Both the position numbers and the translations under genes were made by a program. From Clostridiales bacterium (GTDB taxonomy: Bacteria > Bacillota > Clostridia > Christensenellales > CAG-1252), in NCBI GenBank assembly GCA_003445835.1, contig DMCI01000078.1, forward strand, positions 4,174 through 10,970: 6,797 bases of DNA. Reading direction: 5' to 3'. The notes beneath the pieces are model-generated. The model ran no database searches. It had not been told where the DNA came from and saw only the letters and a program-made list of their open reading frames with translations. Positions 5,044 to 6,797 of this stretch are shown piece after piece (within the stretch, counting starts at the first letter, position 1; the number at the start of each line of letters is the position of its first letter).

Positions 5044-6600
5044 ATGATCCACGGCAATATAAACGGCATCAAGCGCGCCCTTTTGTGGCGGCTGGAAAAA
5101 CACCTCGGTTTCACCGACAAAACTTCGCTGGTCAGCGAGGAAACTCTTTCCGTGATCACCGAATTCACGCAGGAAACGGGGCGGGAAGTCTCCGTCTTTA
5201 TCAGTCGCGCGGGCAGGGTGGAAGCCATTGCCGTCGGCGACGCTCTTACGGTGGACGCCCTTGCGGTCGGCAAACGCAGGGGGGAGAATTCCAAGTGCAA
5301 GATCCGCGTGATCCACACTCACCCCAAGGGCTCCGCGATGCTGTCCTCCGCGGATATTTCCGCTTTGAAGGAGATGAACTACGATTGTTTGGCTGCCGTG
5401 GGCGTATCTCAACAGGGCGCCCGCAAAATGCAGGTCGGCTACGTCACGCCGACGGGGGTCAAGATCACGGACGTGGATATCGCCTCGATGGACAACGCCG
5501 CCCTTCTTCAGATGATCGTGGAATGCGATGCGGTGGGTAAGAACAAGTCTTCCGTCAAGGAGGAAGTCAACAACCGTTGTTTGCTGGTAGGCGTCGGCGA
5601 CGAGGAATCTTTGTATGAACTCAAGCGTTTGGCGGAGACGGCAAACTACGACCCCGTCGGCAGGATCATGCAAAAGAGGACGACGGTGGACTCGGTTTAC
5701 TACGTCGGTAGCGGCAAGATCGACGAGATCGCTATGGAAGCGCAGATCAAAGACGCGGCGATCGTGATCTTCGACGTGCCTTTGAACGCGGCGCAACACG
5801 CGGCGATCGGGGAAAAACTCGGCCGCACCGTTATTGACCGCGGCACCCTTATTTTGGAGATCTTCGAGAAGCACGCCACCACGGCGGAAGGCAGGTTGCA
5901 GGTGGAACTTGCTCGATTGAAGTACACCCTTCCGCTTTTGGTCGGACAAGGCGCAAATATGAGCCGTCAGCGCGGCGGTTTGTATGCTATGGGCGGCGCG
6001 GGCGAGACCAAACTCGAGGTCGATCGCAGACATATCCGCAAGCGCATTTCCGAGCTTTCCGAAAAGTTACACTCCCTTGAACAAGGGAGGGAACTTCGCC
6101 GCAGGAAGCGCAAGCAAAGCGGCGTCAAAAGCGTGACGCTCCTCGGCTACACCAACGCGGGCAAAAGCACTTTGATCAATCAAATGAGCCGTTCCGACCT
6201 GTATGCGGAAAACAAACTCTTTGCCACTTTGGACAGCGTCAGTCGCAGCGTTTGGACCGAGCGCGGCAGTTTTGTCCTCACCGATACCGTCGGCTTTATC
6301 CGCAACTTGCCGCATACCTTCGTGGAAGCGTTTAAGTCCACGTTGGACGAAGTGCGTTACGCCGACCTTTTGATCCACGTCGTGGATGCTTCTTCCCCCG
6401 AGATGGCGTCGCAAATCGCCACCGTTCAGTCGGTCATCGAGGAGATAGGCGCCGCAAGCGTCCCCATCATCACCGTCTATAACAAGGCGGATAAAGCGAC
6501 GCGCGAAGAAGGCAAATTTTATATCAGCGCAAAATTCGGAGAGAACGTCGACCTCTTAAAAGAGATGATCCAAGACGCCCTCTTTCCCCAAAAGGAGTAA
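5044..6600 (+). CDS. hflX: GTPase HflX with N-terminal JAMM/RadC-like domain
   Basis: HflX is a ribosome-associated GTPase that splits or rescues stalled 70S ribosomes under stress. Starting at 5044 gives 518 residues beginning MIHGNINGI, the typical start of clostridial HflX; the E. coli form is about 426. Residues 1 to about 160 form an extra domain with HTHP and the spacing HxHx7Sx2D (His91, His93, Ser101, Asp104). A Glu at 48 (GREVSVF) may complete the JAMM quartet. The HflX N-domain follows (about 180-305), with YVGSGKIDEI, DRGTLILEIF and LQVELARLKYTLP. Next comes a glycine-rich loop (311-321) with ETKLEVDRR, then a charged helical linker. The G domain shows G1 GYTNAGKST (368-376), switch I LFATLD, G3 DTVGF (414-418), G4 NKAD (480-483) and G5 SAK (495-497), so it should bind and hydrolyse GTP. 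The glycine loop reads YAMGGAGE where most members have a version of GxRGPGE. The next gene, dut, begins 3 nt after the stop. Confidence 0.93.
   Translation: MIHGNINGIKRALLWRLEKHLGFTDKTSLVSEETLSVITEFTQETGREVSVFISRAGRVEAIAVGDALTVDALAVGKRRGENSKCKIRVIHTHPKGSAMLSSADISALKEMNYDCLAAVGVSQQGARKMQVGYVTPTGVKITDVDIASMDNAALLQMIVECDAVGKNKSSVKEEVNNRCLLVGVGDEESLYELKRLAETANYDPVGRIMQKRTTVDSVYYVGSGKIDEIAMEAQIKDAAIVIFDVPLNAAQHAAIGEKLGRTVIDRGTLILEIFEKHATTAEGRLQVELARLKYTLPLLVGQGANMSRQRGGLYAMGGAGETKLEVDRRHIRKRISELSEKLHSLEQGRELRRRKRKQSGVKSVTLLGYTNAGKSTLINQMSRSDLYAENKLFATLDSVSRSVWTERGSFVLTDTVGFIRNLPHTFVEAFKSTLDEVRYADLLIHVVDASSPEMASQIATVQSVIEEIGAASVPIITVYNKADKATREEGKFYISAKFGENVDLLKEMIQDALFPQKE
6591..6597 (+). promoter_or_regulatory. 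dut ribosome binding site within the hflX 3' end
   Basis: AAAGGAG covers the last sense codons of hflX and lies 6 nt before the dut ATG at 6604. This supports the dut start and a translationally linked hflX-dut operon. Confidence 0.8.
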
Positions 6601-6603
6601 ATT

Positions 6604-6797
6604 ATGATCGTCAAAGTGAAAAAGCTCGATGACCGCGCCATCCTTCCCACCTACGGTTCCGCCTATGCGGCGGGCGCCGACCTTTACGCCTTGATCGAAG
6701 GCGAGTCCCTAACGATAGGGGCGGGGGAGACCGTCCTCGTCCGCACGGGGCTTTCGGTGGAGATCCCCGAAGGCTACGTCGGTTTGATTTACGCGCG
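6604..6797 (+). CDS. dut: dUTP diphosphatase (dUTPase), N-terminal part (3' end outside window)
   Basis: dUTPase hydrolyses dUTP to dUMP and pyrophosphate, keeping uracil out of DNA and supplying dUMP for thymidylate synthesis; the family is a cytoplasmic homotrimer of about 145-150 residues. The 64 complete codons visible begin MIVKVKKLDD and contain LPTYGS, conserved motif 1 as AAGADLYA (residues 22-29), a TGLSVEIPEGYVGLIYA stretch (49-65) and the first bases of an Arg codon. The window ends just before motif 2 (RSG-type), so the catalytic residues cannot be checked. AAAGGAG with a 6-nt spacer precedes the ATG, and only 3 nt separate it from the hflX stop, so it is probably co-transcribed with hflX. 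Confidence 0.93.
   Translation, partial: MIVKVKKLDDRAILPTYGSAYAAGADLYALIEGESLTIGAGETVLVRTGLSVEIPEGYVGLIYA

Noticed and set aside
4987..6033. Long open frame of 348 codons on the minus strand across hflX
   Set aside because: It lies opposite the well-supported hflX gene, its translation is rich in Arg, His and Asp with no recognisable domain, and it would cover the hflX promoter. It is a by-product of codon use on the other strand.

Overview
The window looks like chromosomal DNA from a low-to-mid GC member of the Bacillota, probably an uncultured gut-type Clostridia. This rests on a clostridial-style two-part FtsX-like permease, a CopA with a CopZ-like C-terminal domain, an ECF transporter S component, strong AGGAGG ribosome binding sites and the long clostridial form of HflX. 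No rRNA, tRNA, CRISPR array, insertion sequence or phage gene was seen. The organism assignment is an inference from gene type and style only.

Layout from left to right. (1) Positions 1-1058 hold the C-terminal half of an FtsX-family ABC permease on the + strand, cut by the window edge. (2) 1097-3490 (+) is a complete Cu(I)-exporting P1B-type ATPase (copA). It has heavy-metal-associated (HMA) domains at both ends. Its promoter sits so close to the ATG that the mRNA is probably leaderless. The C-terminal HMA domain is preceded by a textbook Shine-Dalgarno sequence and an in-frame ATG at 3275, so the gene probably also makes a free 71-residue CopZ-like chaperone. (3) A bidirectional hairpin terminator at 3502-3541 separates copA from a convergent gene. 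(4) 3558-4133 (-) is an ECF-type vitamin transporter S component with its own near-consensus promoter. (5) 4244-4939 (-) is a lipoprotein of unknown function. (6) 5044-6600 (+) is hflX, transcribed divergently from the lipoprotein gene. It is again probably leaderless and carries an N-terminal JAMM/RadC-like HTHP domain. (7) 6604-6797 (+) is the start of dut (dUTPase), 3 nt after hflX and with its ribosome binding site inside the end of hflX, so the two likely form an operon.

The most interesting points are the nested copZ inside copA with its own ribosome binding site, and two genes (copA and hflX) that share the arrangement TATAAT, 6 nt, ATG, which predicts leaderless transcripts. The complete JAMM metal-binding pattern fused to a ribosome-associated GTPase and an altered phosphorylation motif (DKTAT in place of DKTGT) in the copper pump also deserve a second look. 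The genes do not form one pathway: copper export, vitamin uptake, ribosome rescue and nucleotide-pool cleaning sit side by side. The lipoprotein-ECF and hflX-dut pairs are the only likely co-transcribed neighbours.
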